Below are positions 21,601 to 32,800 of a DNA stretch of 64,000 nucleotides, piece by piece. Both the position numbers and the translations under genes were made by a program. Numbering within the stretch: position 1 is the first letter of the stretch; every line of letters begins with the position of its first letter. This DNA comes from Cubamyces lactineus. Its lineage: Eukaryota; Basidiomycota; Agaricomycetes; Polyporales; Polyporaceae. The DNA is taken from contig JACDTU010000002.1 of the NCBI GenBank assembly GCA_022376465.1, positions 2,604,001-2,668,000 of the forward strand, written 5' to 3'. The notes under the pieces are model-generated. The model was not told where the DNA came from, did not search any database, and worked only from the letters and a program-made list of their open reading frames with translations.

Positions 21601-23382
21601 CGCAGCACACACGATCTCCCACCGCGCTCTATGCTGCTAAACACTAAGATACTGATTTCATACAAATCATCGCAAGGGGCAGCCGAGCGTCTGCGAACAT
21701 ACTGACCTGCCTTATTCAGACTCGACTCTAAATCATGTGGCGGTGATTTTTGATGTCAAGTTCGTCCGGCCGCCCAGGCGCCAAGGAGACGACTTGTACC
21801 ACTACAGGTAAGCCCTCACCGGTCCGCGTTCCTTGACGCGTTGTGCCCGGACTCGTTATGATGGCCCGAGAAGAACGCACCATATCCCAGAAGGGCGCGT
21901 GGATGAGCAGCACGAGGACAAGTGCAAGCAGCAGGACGCTCGAGGTGTGTGGCACGTTGTCTATGAGTGCGTACGAAGTCGGGCTGGCCGGCGGTTCTCA
22001 TGGCTACTGATCGACATTCCGCAGATCGCACAGTGCGAGTACATACGGTCCAATGAGTACCGTACGTGCAGGCAAACGAGTCAGAGAGTGGCCTCTGGCG
22101 TCCGCGCTCGAGGTATTGAAATCCCGGACGCGGGGCTAAGAACGTCAGATGAGCCGCGACTTGAATAGATGGATTGTATCCGCGAGTGCAGCCGGCGCAC
22201 GGGACGCACTGGCAGGTCGGAAGGCTTCGAGGAGGTGTCAAATTGGCCTCGGATGAAACTTACCGTGACTTGCGCAATCTGCGGCAGCACTGTGCAGGAG
22301 GACCCTTGCCCAATACGCCGGGCGAGAGAGGCTGCTACTGTACCGGAGAGTGCGCAGAGAAGGTTAGCTCGCGAACGCTGTTCGATGCGCAAAGATAGCG
22401 ACGTGGGAGAAGGGCGACCATGTGGAGGCACGCAGATGAATCACGGGACGGGGGCGGTCGGTATGACAGTGGAGCGGTCGTATGTTGCTGCTCGAGAGCA
22501 GCATGCGGGCCCTTTCGTTGGCGAAGGGGTTGCCGTAGCGCATGCCGACATACGCGTAATGCTCCAGGGCGTGAGGAGGATGAGGACGTTCACTTAGACT
22601 TGAATGAACGTCTGCAGGCTACGGGATCCCCGGCGTTCAAGACGCGCAATGAGCGTACCTGCTGACAAAAAGCGGGAGTTCAGGTACTTTGTACAGGGGA
22701 TTCAAGCGAGAATCCAGGAAGGGAAGAGGAGATCTGCAGTATAGTAAGCAATGGCCCTTCTATCAGGGTACGGATGTTACGGTGCCGAGTAGCACTGTTA
22801 CTTGGTGGCGAGCGTGCTCGATGGAGAAGCGACGCTATCCGTGTTCACGGTTCCGGTGATACGGCGAAATGTCTCGAGACCTTCAGACGCGTCAGAGCAG
22901 CGGTAGCGGACAGTTCCCAACTTGCCGAATAAGTCTAGTTTTGGCCAGGCCTACCGCAGGTAGACCTGCGGGGAAGCTGATGTGCTACTGGCAAATATGC
23001 CAATTGCGTCTGCTTGAGAGTGGCATACTCGGCAGAGGCGATGAACGATCAAGGGCGGCCTTGATAGTTCGGACTCGAGCGTGTCTCAACGAGACAGCAA
23101 GGGACGAGGAACGTATTGAACCAGGGACGGGATGTCCGAGAGAGGCAGAGCTGGTCGAGTGGCAGGGACGAGCAGTGGACCTGGTTGTGGCGGGGCAAAC
23201 AGCGCCAGGAATGGCTATGGGCGTCTACTGGGATGTACTGTTAACCGCCAGTACTGCGGAGAGAAGCTCGAGATTCAGGTGAGCATGGTCAGCATGCAGT
23301 GATGGAGAGGAAACCTTGTGTGCAGCATCCTCTCCAGAATTCCGTTGCTACCTATAGGATAGCAATCGTCTGTGATCCCAGC
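18637..23382. other. Gene-poor region of about 4.7 kb between divergent transcription units
   Basis: Apart from the GH5 promoter at its left end, no gene could be supported. Open frames up to about 180 codons occur on both strands but they overlap each other, lack family motifs, and do not connect through plausible introns. A perfect 8-bp inverted repeat with a 6-base loop sits at 21182-21203. I saw no transposase, reverse transcriptase or integrase motif and no long terminal or inverted repeats, so a worn-out transposon can be neither shown nor excluded. Non-coding transcripts or a long regulatory region are other options. Confidence 0.4.
18764..19015 (-). promoter_or_regulatory. Promoter region of the GH5 gene: TATA-like box and CT-rich tract
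   Basis: On the minus (sense) strand an AT-rich TATATT-like element lies at 18764-18769, about 130 bases upstream of the start codon. Farther up, about 18930-19015, the sense strand is almost pure pyrimidine (CTCC/CTCT repeats). CT-rich tracts next to transcription starts are common in highly expressed fungal genes. Assignment is by motif and position only. Confidence 0.35.
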
Positions 23383-23711
23383 ATGACCGGCCTTCCACCC
23401 ACAGATCACGCTGGGCCCGCTCCTCGCACCAGCGGCTCCTCCAAATCTGTGCGCACGCGGCTCTCCAACTTCGCCCACCGCGTCCAGCACAAGTTGGGCA
23501 AGCCCTCGGCCCCTGCTGAGCCAATCCCCGCCCAAGCCCGCCGTACGTGGATCCAAACCCATCACCCCCCTCGTAGTATGCGCTTCTTACAGATTACGGA
23601 AACACGCTCGATTCGATCCGACTGGCAACGATCCTCTCGATCTGGGTTCGGGTGCCTGCCCTGCCCGCCCATGTCACCCTCCGCGGCCGGCTGGGCTCGA
23701 TGCCCCCTTGA
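23383..23711 (+). CDS. Possible small gene (about 92 residues) just upstream of the GH55 gene
   Basis: An ATG at 23383 opens a Pro/Ser/basic-rich frame (MTGLPPTDHAGPAP..., then VRTRLSNFAHRVQHKLGKPS). A consensus intron with GTACGT donor and TTACAG acceptor (23543-23592) joins it to a second exon, in which HYGNTLDSIRLATILSIWVR runs to a TGA at 23709-23711. The two exons stay in frame and the second has a hydrophobic-basic pattern that looks more protein-like than its surroundings. I recognise no family. It ends 102 bases before the GH55 start codon, so it could be a short independent gene, an upstream open frame in the GH55 leader, or a chance frame. Confidence 0.25.
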
Positions 23712-23751
23712 CAATGGCATGCGGCGCGTCGCTCTGCCTCCGCGTGAATCG

Positions 23752-23758
23752 TATATAA
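23752..23758 (+). promoter_or_regulatory. TATA box of the GH55 gene
   Basis: TATATAA lies 62 bases upstream of the GH55 start codon at 23814, the spacing expected for a TATA-driven fungal gene with a short leader. The element overlaps nothing coding. Confidence 0.5.
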
Positions 23759-23813
23759 CCTCGCGGGTCTGCGCTCCGGGCGCACCATCGGACGCACCCG
23801 TCTCTCGTCCACC

Positions 23814-26800
23814 ATGCTCGCCTTTGCTCTGACTCTCCTAGCAGCGGCCGCTGCCGCCGTTAGGCCCGTCATGGCCTTGGGTTCCTCGTGCTCTAGTCCT
23901 ATTGGGCCCGGCACCGCCGCTCCTGGTGACCCGTACTGGATGGAGCGCATCAAGCACCAGGGGATCGCCGCGTTCAATCCCAACCCCTCCACTTACCAGG
24001 TCTTCCGGAACGTGAAAGACTTTGGTGCCAAAGGGGACGGTGTCACCGACGACACTGCGGCTATCAAGTGGGTCACAGTCTCTTGGCTCACTTACTGGTG
24101 ACTTGTACTGATGCATCGACATTTTCTAGCAATGCTATCGCTTCTGGCAACAGATGCGGGGGTGGGACATGCGATTCGTCTACCACCACCCCGGCTGTTG
24201 TCTACTTCCCGCAGGGGTGCGTAGAGCGCCTGGTGTCCATTTGCTTTAATTGCTCACGCGCTGATACCTCACCCCCGTCGTTCCCCGCAGTACCTACAAG
24301 GTTTCGCAGCCCCTCATGTACGTGCGCGTTCTGTGTGCAGCGCGCCGCGACTCACCCGCATGCCCTCTCTCAATGTAGCGCCTACTACTACACCCAGCTC
24401 ATTGGAGATGCGCGCAACCCGCCGACACTGCTCGCCGACGCGAGCTTCACGGGAATGGCCGTCATTGGTGCGTATTCCCACCCCACACGCAGCCTGAGAA
24501 CCCGTGCTAGTACCACGCGTGCAACCACAGTCCTCCTGCGTCACTCTTCCCTCTTCGCAACAAATTTGACTCACTGACGCACCACCATGTGCATTCGCAT
24601 CCTTTTTGCTGTCATTGCGCAGATGCGGACCCGTACATCCCAAACGGCAACGGCGCGCAGTGGTACGTGAACCAGAACAACTTCTTCCGGAGCGTGCGCA
24701 ACTTCGTCATCGACCTGCGCCAGATGCCCGCGAGCGCGTCCGCGACGGGCATCCACTGGCAGGTCTCGCAGGCGACGTCGCTCATGAACATCGTCTTCGA
24801 GATGAGCACGGCTGCCGGCAATGCGCATCAAGGTTCGTACCCTCCTTTGAGCTCTGCGTGTGTTTGATATGTTTGTCCGCGGAGTGCGTCATAAAGACTG
24901 TCGTGTCTCACTCCACGGACGTTCTTGTGAACGGGTGTTAGAGTGACGGCATCGGATGCTGATGGTGTTGCATGCGCTAGGTATCTGGATGGAAAACGGT
25001 AGTGGAGGTTTCATGGGCGGTGCGTAATCTTCACACGATGTTAGGTTAAGCATCGAGCCTAATACTACCGCATTTTCGGCAGATATGGTGTTCAATGGAG
25101 GTGAGGCACAAGACCGTTATGCTTCCCTACACGTCATTTTGGATGCACTGACCCCGGTGTTATTCATCGTTTGCGTAGGCAAATATGGCATGTGGGTCGG
25201 GAATCAGCAGTGCGTATGCTTTTGACTGTGTACCGGTCCTGGTGAACGATTCCGGGACTGACGTCGTGTCCCACTACTTTGATCCCCTCGCCAGATTCAC
25301 GGTTCGCAATGTCACCATGAACAATGCCGATACTGGTGAGAGCATCGCTTCGCATAGTCTGCTTCGGAGAGCTTGAATGACCTGACGGGTATTCTTGCGT
25401 TGTGCAGCCATCTACTCAATCTGGAACTGGGGTAAGCGTCCTCCTATGTGCGCCCATAAGGCTTCAAACCTGACACAGACGTACAGGATGGACGTTCCAA
25501 GGTGTCACCAGTAAGTTCCACGGGCACGCGGAGCAAGCACCAGAGTCAGAGGCTGATGTCAGGTAGTCAACGACTGCCAGGTTGGCTTCGACCTCATGAC
25601 CGGCGGCACGACGCAGTCCACACAGGTTCGCGCATCTGCTCCCTCCGTCATACCATTCAGCACTTTCAAACTCATCATTTTCATCATGTTCTCTAGACCG
25701 TCGGCGCGATCGCAGTCATCGACGCCTACGTCTCCAACACGCCCATCTTCGTGCGCTCCTCGACGCCGTCGAACGGGCAGCTCGCCGGCTCCCTCGCGCT
25801 GAACAACATCCACCTCACAAACGTGCCCACCGCGGTCGGCGTCGTCGGCGGTACAACGGTCCTCCCGGGCGGGACGGTGACGATCGAGAGCTGGGCGCAG
25901 GGGAACGTGTTCTCGGGCACGAGCCAGTCGCCGCAGTTTGTGCAGGGGAACGTGCCTGCACCAATTAAGGCGGCGAGCTTGTTGGATAGTGCGGGTCGGA
26001 TATTTGGGAAGATGCACCCTCAGTGAGTCTAACGTGGCGAAGCTGGCTCAATAGGGTAAGGGAGTGACGGGGATACGCTCTAGGTACACGGACTATGCAG
26101 TCGACCAGTTTGTCAGCGTGCGCGACCAGGGCGCGAAAGGTAATGGCATGGTGGACGATACCGCCGCGCTCCAAGCTGTCTTCGACCAGGTACGCTTTCT
26201 AGCCTTCCACCCATCATGCAATGCCTGCCTAACTCAACCTCTGTGCCCCTGCGATGTAGTTCTCGGGCTGCAAGATCATTTTCATCGACGCGGGCACGTA
26301 CCTTATCTCGAGCACGCTCACCATTCCCGCGGGCACGCAGATCGTCGGCGAGGCGTGGAGCGTGATCATGGGCGGCGGCCCGGCGTTCCAGGACCAGAAC
26401 AACCCGACGGTGATGGTGCGCGTCGGCGCGGCTGGCGATGAGGGCATCGTCGAGATCTCGGATATCATCTTCGCGACGCTCGGGCCTGGTGAGTATTTAC
26501 GAGCTGCGATACGTCTCTTGGTGGGGTGTGTGCGTTAGGATCGGTGTTAATGCGTTGTTGGTAGCTGCGGGCGCGATTGTGCTAGAGTGGAACGTGCACT
26601 CGAACGAGCAGGGCGGTGCAGGGATGTGGGACTCACATATCAGGTATGCTAGACATGGATCACTCGTATCTCAGAGTATCTTCACTCATAAGTAACTTCG
26701 CAGGCTCGGCGGTGGTTAGTGCACCCAAGATAAACAAGCCTCTACGCGTTTGACTTGCTGACATCTGCTTTGCAGCTGCTGGAACGAACCTGCTCGTGGC

Positions 26801-27691
26801 CAACTGCCCCTCCGGTAACAGCAATCCTTCGTGCGCCGCAGCGTTCCTGGCACTCCATTTGACGCCCCAGTCAAGCGCTTACCTTGAGGTACAGTTCTGG
26901 ATCTGCCATACACGTTTCTACTGGGTTTCTGACTTGACACTGGCAGGGTACCTGGGTCTGGACTGCAGACCATGATCTCGACAGTGGAGGCTCCCAGCAG
27001 ACGTCGATATTTAGCGGCCGCGGGATCTTGTCTGAGTCTGCAGGTCCCGTATGGATGATTGGCACGGCATGTGAGTGTCTGACGACTACTGTCGATCCGC
27101 GCGTTCGGTAAGCTGACGGGGAGCTTGTTTGGTGTAGCTGAGCACCAGACGCTCTATCAATACAATTTGGCAGGCGCACAGGACCACTACATGGGCTTGA
27201 TTCAAACGGAAACCGTACGTGAAATATGATTGTATTCCCGATGACTCCTATGGCTGAATGACGTGGTTGTAGCCCTACTACCAACCCGTTCCTGCCCCGC
27301 CCGCGCCGTTCTCGGTGAACAGCGCTTACCACGACCCGTCTTTCTCAAGCAGTCAGACATCCGCATGGGCGGTGCATATCACATCTTCGCAGGATATCCT
27401 TATTTTCGGTGCGTCCTCAACGACATCTTGGAATACTCTGAGTCGCTCACATTGGGGCACTTCACAGGCGCCGGGCTCTACAGCTTCTTCCAGAACTACG
27501 GACAGACCTGCCTCGACACGAACTCGTGCCAGAGCCAGATCTTCGACATTGACAACGACTCGACCGTCAGCGTGTACAGCTTGTCGACGGTGGGCGTCAC
27601 TTGGCAGTTGAGCGTGACGGAGCAGGGTGTTATCCCGGCGAGCGCTGGCCCGAACGGGTTCGCGGAGACGGCGACGGTCTGGACGAAGTGA
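23814..27691 (+). CDS. Secreted GH55 exo-beta-1,3-glucanase
   Basis: The protein begins with a clear signal peptide (MLAFALTLLAAAAAAVRPVMA, residues 1-21 or so). The mature enzyme has two right-handed beta-helix halves, each opening with the same motif: VKDFGAKGDGVTDDTAAI (about residue 66) and VRDQGAKGNGMVDDTAAL (about residue 385). This duplicated pectate-lyase-like layout is the signature of glycoside hydrolase family 55. Other family-like stretches are YFPQGTYKVSQPL, GIHWQVSQATSLMNIVFEMS, GMWDSHIRLGG, YLEGTWVWTADHDLD, GRGILSES and GLYSFFQNYGQTCLDTNSCQ. The end is ETATVWTK and a TGA at 27689-27691. About twenty short introns cut the gene, several flanking exons of under 40 nt around 24970-25510. 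It should release glucose from beta-1,3-glucans outside the cell, in wall turnover or attack on other fungi. Length is about 770 residues, normal for the family. Confidence 0.9.
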
Positions 27692-28186
27692 TGATACCAG
27701 CGACGACTACTTTTATAACAGGAATGCGTGGTTCGAAAACGCGACAGGGAGCAGTATCTATGCCACGGTTGTATTAGATGAACTAATGACTCGGTGCCAA
27801 TTTATTGTGTTTCTGATTGTGTTGTGGTTGCTACGGCCTATGACATACCGTTGGTCACTTCGCGCTTTTCCCTTTACGATGCATGTGTCTTGTTCTTGTG
27901 CTACCAAGGTGCACCACAAGACGAGTCTTCCCGACTCCTGGGCTTCTTCTGGCCGCGATGCTTGCTGAACATGCCGCCACAAGCGCGAGGGATATTCACG
28001 TGACACACGCGTTAAATGCGTGGAAGCCAAACAAAGCCAACGCGACGCGACTGGGCGCCTATCTGGGGATAATAGCGCGGGGGTGGTTGTGGCTGAGGAT
28101 CGTCGCTCTCGCCTCGTGCCTCCCGCGCTCTTCGCTCTTTCCTCCTCTCCGCCATCTCCTCATTCTAGTCTGCGACACCTCACACT
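27692..28186. other. Intergenic: 3' flank of GH55 and promoter of the Eco1 gene
   Basis: About 495 bases. The first part is AT-richer and fits a 3' untranslated region. The last 80 bases before 28187 are C/T-rich. No gene is supported. Confidence 0.5.
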
Positions 28187-29349
28187 ATGTCATCTACTCT
28201 CAAACGTACTTATAGCACGCGCGCGTCGACTAAACCTGCTCCGCCGTCTTCGCCGCCCTCAGAGCTTACTTCTCCGCCTTCGTCGTCTCTCAAGCGAAAG
28301 CGCCCCTTCACGGACCGTCCGCCTGAGGCGAACACGCCCACTAAGAAGCCTCGACGAACTCTCATTTCCGGGAAGGCTAAGGCGGGAGCGACCGACAAGG
28401 CCAAGTCTAAGCAGCCCAAGCTCACCCAACTACACTTCTCCTTGGATACGCCGATACTGCGCACCTGCCCTCTTTGCGACCTCTCCTACACACGTGGTGC
28501 GCCTGACGACGAGGCGCTGCACAAAGCGCATTGCGCGCGTGTACAGCGCGGCCTTGAGTGGGGGAGGGAGGAGGAACGCGAGGCTACGCGGGCGGGCGTT
28601 GAGGAGCTCGAGAGCAACATCAAGCTGAGCAACGGATCGCGCGGCAGAATCATTTGCTTTAGGCCCGACGTCGGAGGCAAGATTGGCGCGAAGGTGAGTG
28701 TCCGTCCGCAACGCCTCATCATGCGGAACACAGGCTGATGTTATGCGCTACATGACAGCTTGCTGTCCTTCTCGAGACGATCCGTCTGGCACTGTCGTCC
28801 CCGCCGCTCTCGCCGGCCGTACTCCAGCGCTGCAAGATCTACCTCTTCCTCATGTCAAAGCCCGGGGTAGGCATAGTGCGCGAGAAGATCGTTGGCTGCG
28901 TCGTTGCGCAACGCATCTCCAAAGCTATGGCCATCGCACAGCCTGCCGAGGTTTCCGCGCAAACTAATCCCGCAACGGAGTCGCGTCCCGACTCCGTAGC
29001 GCCGAGCTCCCAAGACGCACTCTCCTCTTCCCCTGCGGGCGCATCACAGTCCTCCCCAGCCGCCACGACACTCCTTCCCGTGGACTCCTCCACCAACCTA
29101 TACGTGCACCCTACACCACTCCCAACACCGCTCGGCATCCCACGTCTGTTCGTATCCTCCGCGCACCGCCGGCTCGGAATCGCCTCACGCCTGCTCTCCG
29201 CGGCCGCGGCGACGTTCATCTTGGGTTGCCCGCTCAACCCGGCGCGTGGCGAGGTGGCGTTTACACAGCCCACGGGCGCAGGAAAGGCGGTCTTGGAGGC
29301 CTGGGGCCGTGGCGGGGTCCGAATATACGAGGAGGAGCAGGATCTGTGA
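28187..29349 (+). CDS. ECO1: Eco1/ESCO-type cohesin acetyltransferase
   Basis: Two exons (28187-28693 and 28759-29349) encode 365 residues. The enzyme acetylates the cohesin subunit Smc3 during S phase to lock sister-chromatid cohesion. The N-terminal 80 residues are basic and disordered. A QPKLTQLHF segment there resembles a PCNA-interacting box as found in Eco1 proteins. A C2H2 zinc finger follows (CPLCDLSYTRGAPDDEALHK, then AHC), typical of the family. The acetyltransferase domain has IYLFLMSKPGVGIVREKIVG with CVVAQRIS, then an unusually Ser/Pro-rich insert of roughly 70 residues, then GIPRLFVSSAHRRLGIASRL, the acetyl-CoA-binding loop with RRxGIA, and EVAFTQPTGAGKAVLEAW, the Eco1-specific C-terminal motif. 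It converges with glutamate synthase. Confidence 0.87.
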
Positions 29350-29891
29350 ACGAATACCGAGGACGATTTGCTTCAGGCTTGCATCTCGATATGTCGATGT
29401 ATCTAGTCTAGTATATGTGCTTGATGTGCTCGTAATACCCGTAGAGAGCTATATCCCACTTGTATCCGAATGTATTGATGCTTACCTTTATCCGATCAAC
29501 GTCAAACACCTATCTCTGACAGCTGCGGAATGACAGCCAAAGAGCGAGTCGAGCTCAGACGTGGACATGACGTGAGTGAGAGAATGAGATGTATACAAGC
29601 AAGGAAAGCAGGACGAGAGATGCAGGTGATAGTGTGACATGGATGAGAACATGACCGGTATTCCATACAAGTTCGTTTCGACTTCGACTTCGACCGCGGC
29701 GACGTGCGCGTGCTCCTAGCTGCCCCACTGCCAATACCCCCAAAGCGTATCCGCGCGTAGTATGTAGCGTACTTTCCTGCCGGCCCTGGCCCGGCACCGC
29801 CGCGTTGTGCTGTTTTGTTGTACAATCGCGTCCGACCATATATAGTGTATCCAAGAAGTCGTTTGTTCGTCGTGAGATGCTGTGGTGGAAC
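29350..29891. other. Convergent intergenic region between Eco1 and glutamate synthase
   Basis: About 540 bases holding the 3' flanks of two converging genes. Open frames on either strand continue out of the neighbouring coding regions or lack motifs. No separate gene is supported. Confidence 0.5.
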
Positions 29892-32800
29892 TCAGGCCTC
29901 GACCTCGACGACGCTAGCGCCGCCAGAGAGCGTCGACGTAGGAGGAATGAAGGTCTGAAAGAGACGATGTCAACTGGGTGTACGATTGATAAGAGAAGAG
30001 GTGATACATACCCTCTGTTTGATACCGCCGTCGAACGGCAGACGGGTGGAGCCGTTGCTGAGCCAGGCGTCGACCTCTGCAGCGCAGCGGCGACCCTCCT
30101 GGATACCCCACACGATGAGCGACTGGCCACGACGGCAGTCGCCCGCCGCGAACACACCATCGACGTTCGTCGAGTATTTCTGCAAGTAAGATGTCAACCG
30201 GATGCCCCACATATAGCATGCAGGAGGGTATACTCACGTTCTTGGGGGTCTCGATGTTGCTCCGCGCGTCCTGCTTGACGCCGAGCGACTTGAGAAGATC
30301 CGCCTCGGGCCCAAGGAAACCGAGCGCGAGGAAGACGAGCTGCGCGGGGAAGAACTTCTCCGAGCCGGGCACCTCCTCCATCTTCCAGCGCCCGCCGCTG
30401 TCCTTCGTCCACTCGACGCGGACGGTGTTGAGGCCCTGGAGCTTGCCGTTCTCGTTGACGACGAACTCCTTCGTCGAGATGCAGTACTCGCGCGGGTCGT
30501 TGCCAAAGTGCGCCGCGACCTCGGTGTGGCCGTAGTCCGTGCGGAAGATGCGCGGCCACTGCGGCCACGGGTTGTCGCGTCCGCGCGACGCGGGAGGCTT
30601 GGGCAGCAACTCGAAGTTCGTGACCGACTTCGCGCCGTGGCGCATCGCGGTACCGATACAGTCGTTGCCGGTGTCACCACCGCCGATGACGATGACGTCC
30701 TTGCCCTTCGCGTTGATGTAGTTGCCGTTCTGGAGCTCGGAGTCAAGGAGCGACTTGGTGTTGAGCTGGAGGAACTCCATCGCGAAGTGGATGCCGTCGA
30801 CGTTGCGGTTGGGAATCCGCAGGTCACGCGGCCAGGTAGCACCAGTGGCGACGATGACAGCATCGTTCTCGTTACGGAGGTCGTTGGGGTCAACGTCCTT
30901 GCCGACGAAAGTGTTGGGTACGAACGTCTACAGTCAAAATTAGCCTCGCGTTACGGTAGCCTGTAAACAGTACAGCTTACCACACCCTCAGCGGCCATGA
31001 GGTCGATGCGGCGCTGAACGATGGACTTGTCGAGCTTCATGCTGTAACCGATTTGTCAGAACGCTGCATTCACACAAAAATACTGGAGACTATACGTACT
31101 TCGGAATGCCGTACATGAGCAGTCCGCCCATGCGGTCGTTGCGGTCGTAGACGGTGACCCAGTGGCCAGCCTTGTTGAGCTGGTCAGCGGCCGCAAGACC
31201 CGCAGGACCAGAGCCGATGATCGCGATGCGCTTGCCGGTGCGGAAGTGCGGGACCTTGGGGGCCATCCAGCCCATCTCGAAGCCCTGCGAAACAATGTCA
31301 GAATCTGTTACTCTTCGAACCGAAGGATATGCCACCAGCAACACACCTTGTCTATGATCGCGCACTCAATACTCTTGATACCGACGGGCTGCTCGTTGAT
31401 GCCCAGCACGCACGCGCCCTCGCACGGCGCAGGGCACACGCGGCCCGTGAACTCGGGGAAGTTGTTCGTCATGAGCAGGCGGTTGAGCGCGTCCTGCCAC
31501 TGGTTCTTGAACACCAGGTCGTTCCACTTCGGGATGATGTTCGAGATCGGGCAGCCCGTGTCGGACTGGCAGAACGGCACGCCGCAGTCCATGCACCGCG
31601 CGGACTGGTACTTGAGCTCGTCGTCCGTCAGGCGCGTCGAGATCTCCTTCCAGTCCTTGACCCGCTTGCGCGGCGGCCGGTACGTCTCTGTCAGGCGCTT
31701 GTACTTCATGAAGCCTCGCGTCTTGTCGAGCTTGTTAAGTCGGTTCTTCGTCGTCGCCTCGTCCACCAGCGAGTCCTCAACATCGACCAGAGAGGGCTCA
31801 ACGCGCGTGCGCGAGCTCGCGCGGCTCATGCGGGAGAGCGGCTCCTTGGGGAGGAGGATGTCCTCGAGACCCTCAGACGCGAGGTCGACCTGGGACGCAG
31901 TACGCGAGGGGACAAGATCGATGACGCTCTGGCGCATCTTCTCCTCCTTCGCTTTCGCAGCCTGCTCCTCGAGGACGCGCTTGTAGTCGTGAGGCATGAC
32001 GCGGACGAAGAGCGGGAGCAGGTGGTGGAAGTCGTGCAGGACGCGATCCGCGACCTCCGACCCGGTGTAGTGGCGGTGGTCCTCGATGAGCCCACGGAGC
32101 TCCGCGATCTCGCGCGGGTCGGTGACCTTGCCGAGCTCGACCATCTCCATGTTCACCTTGGACGCGAACGTGTGCGCGGTGTCGAGGACGTAGGCGATAC
32201 CGCCGCTCATGCCCGCGGCGAAGTTACGGCCGGTGCTGCCGAGGACGACGACGCGACCGCCCGTCATGTACTCGCAACCGTGGTCACCAGTGCCCTCGAC
32301 GACGGCGTTCGCGCCCGAGTTACGGACGGCGAAACGCTCTGCCGCGATACCACGGATGAAGGCCTCACCAGACGTCGCACCGTACAAGCAGACGTTACCG
32401 ATGATGATGTTCTCCTCAGCCTTGAACGTCGACTGCTTGGGCGGGTAGACGATGAGACGACCACCAGAGAGACCCTTGCCGACGTAGTCGTTGGCGTCGC
32501 CCTCAAGCTCGATGGTAATACCAGGAGCAAGGAAGGCACCAAGCGACTGACCCGCCGAACCGCGCATGCGGATGTGGATGGTGTCCTTCGGGAGACCCTC
32601 CTCCCCATACAGCTTCGAGACGCGGTGCGAGAGCGACGTGCCGAGCGCACGGTCCGTGTTCGTGACGTCGCACTCGATGTGCACCGGGAGGCCCGACGTG
32701 AGCGCGGGCTCGGACTCATCGATGAATTTGTTGTCGAGGCGGATGTACAGCTTGTGGTCCTGCGGGCGTACGCGGTACGTCGCCGCGCCAGGGCGCATCT

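Noticed and set aside
21728..21955. Minus-strand frame starting with a hydrophobic, signal-peptide-like stretch
   Set aside because: The frame starts at a GTG, not an ATG, has no conserved motif after the hydrophobic part, and no plausible exons join it.
22869..23282. 137-codon plus-strand frame upstream of the GH55 gene
   Set aside because: No motif, ordered fold pattern or splice connection; residue mix looks like translated non-coding DNA.
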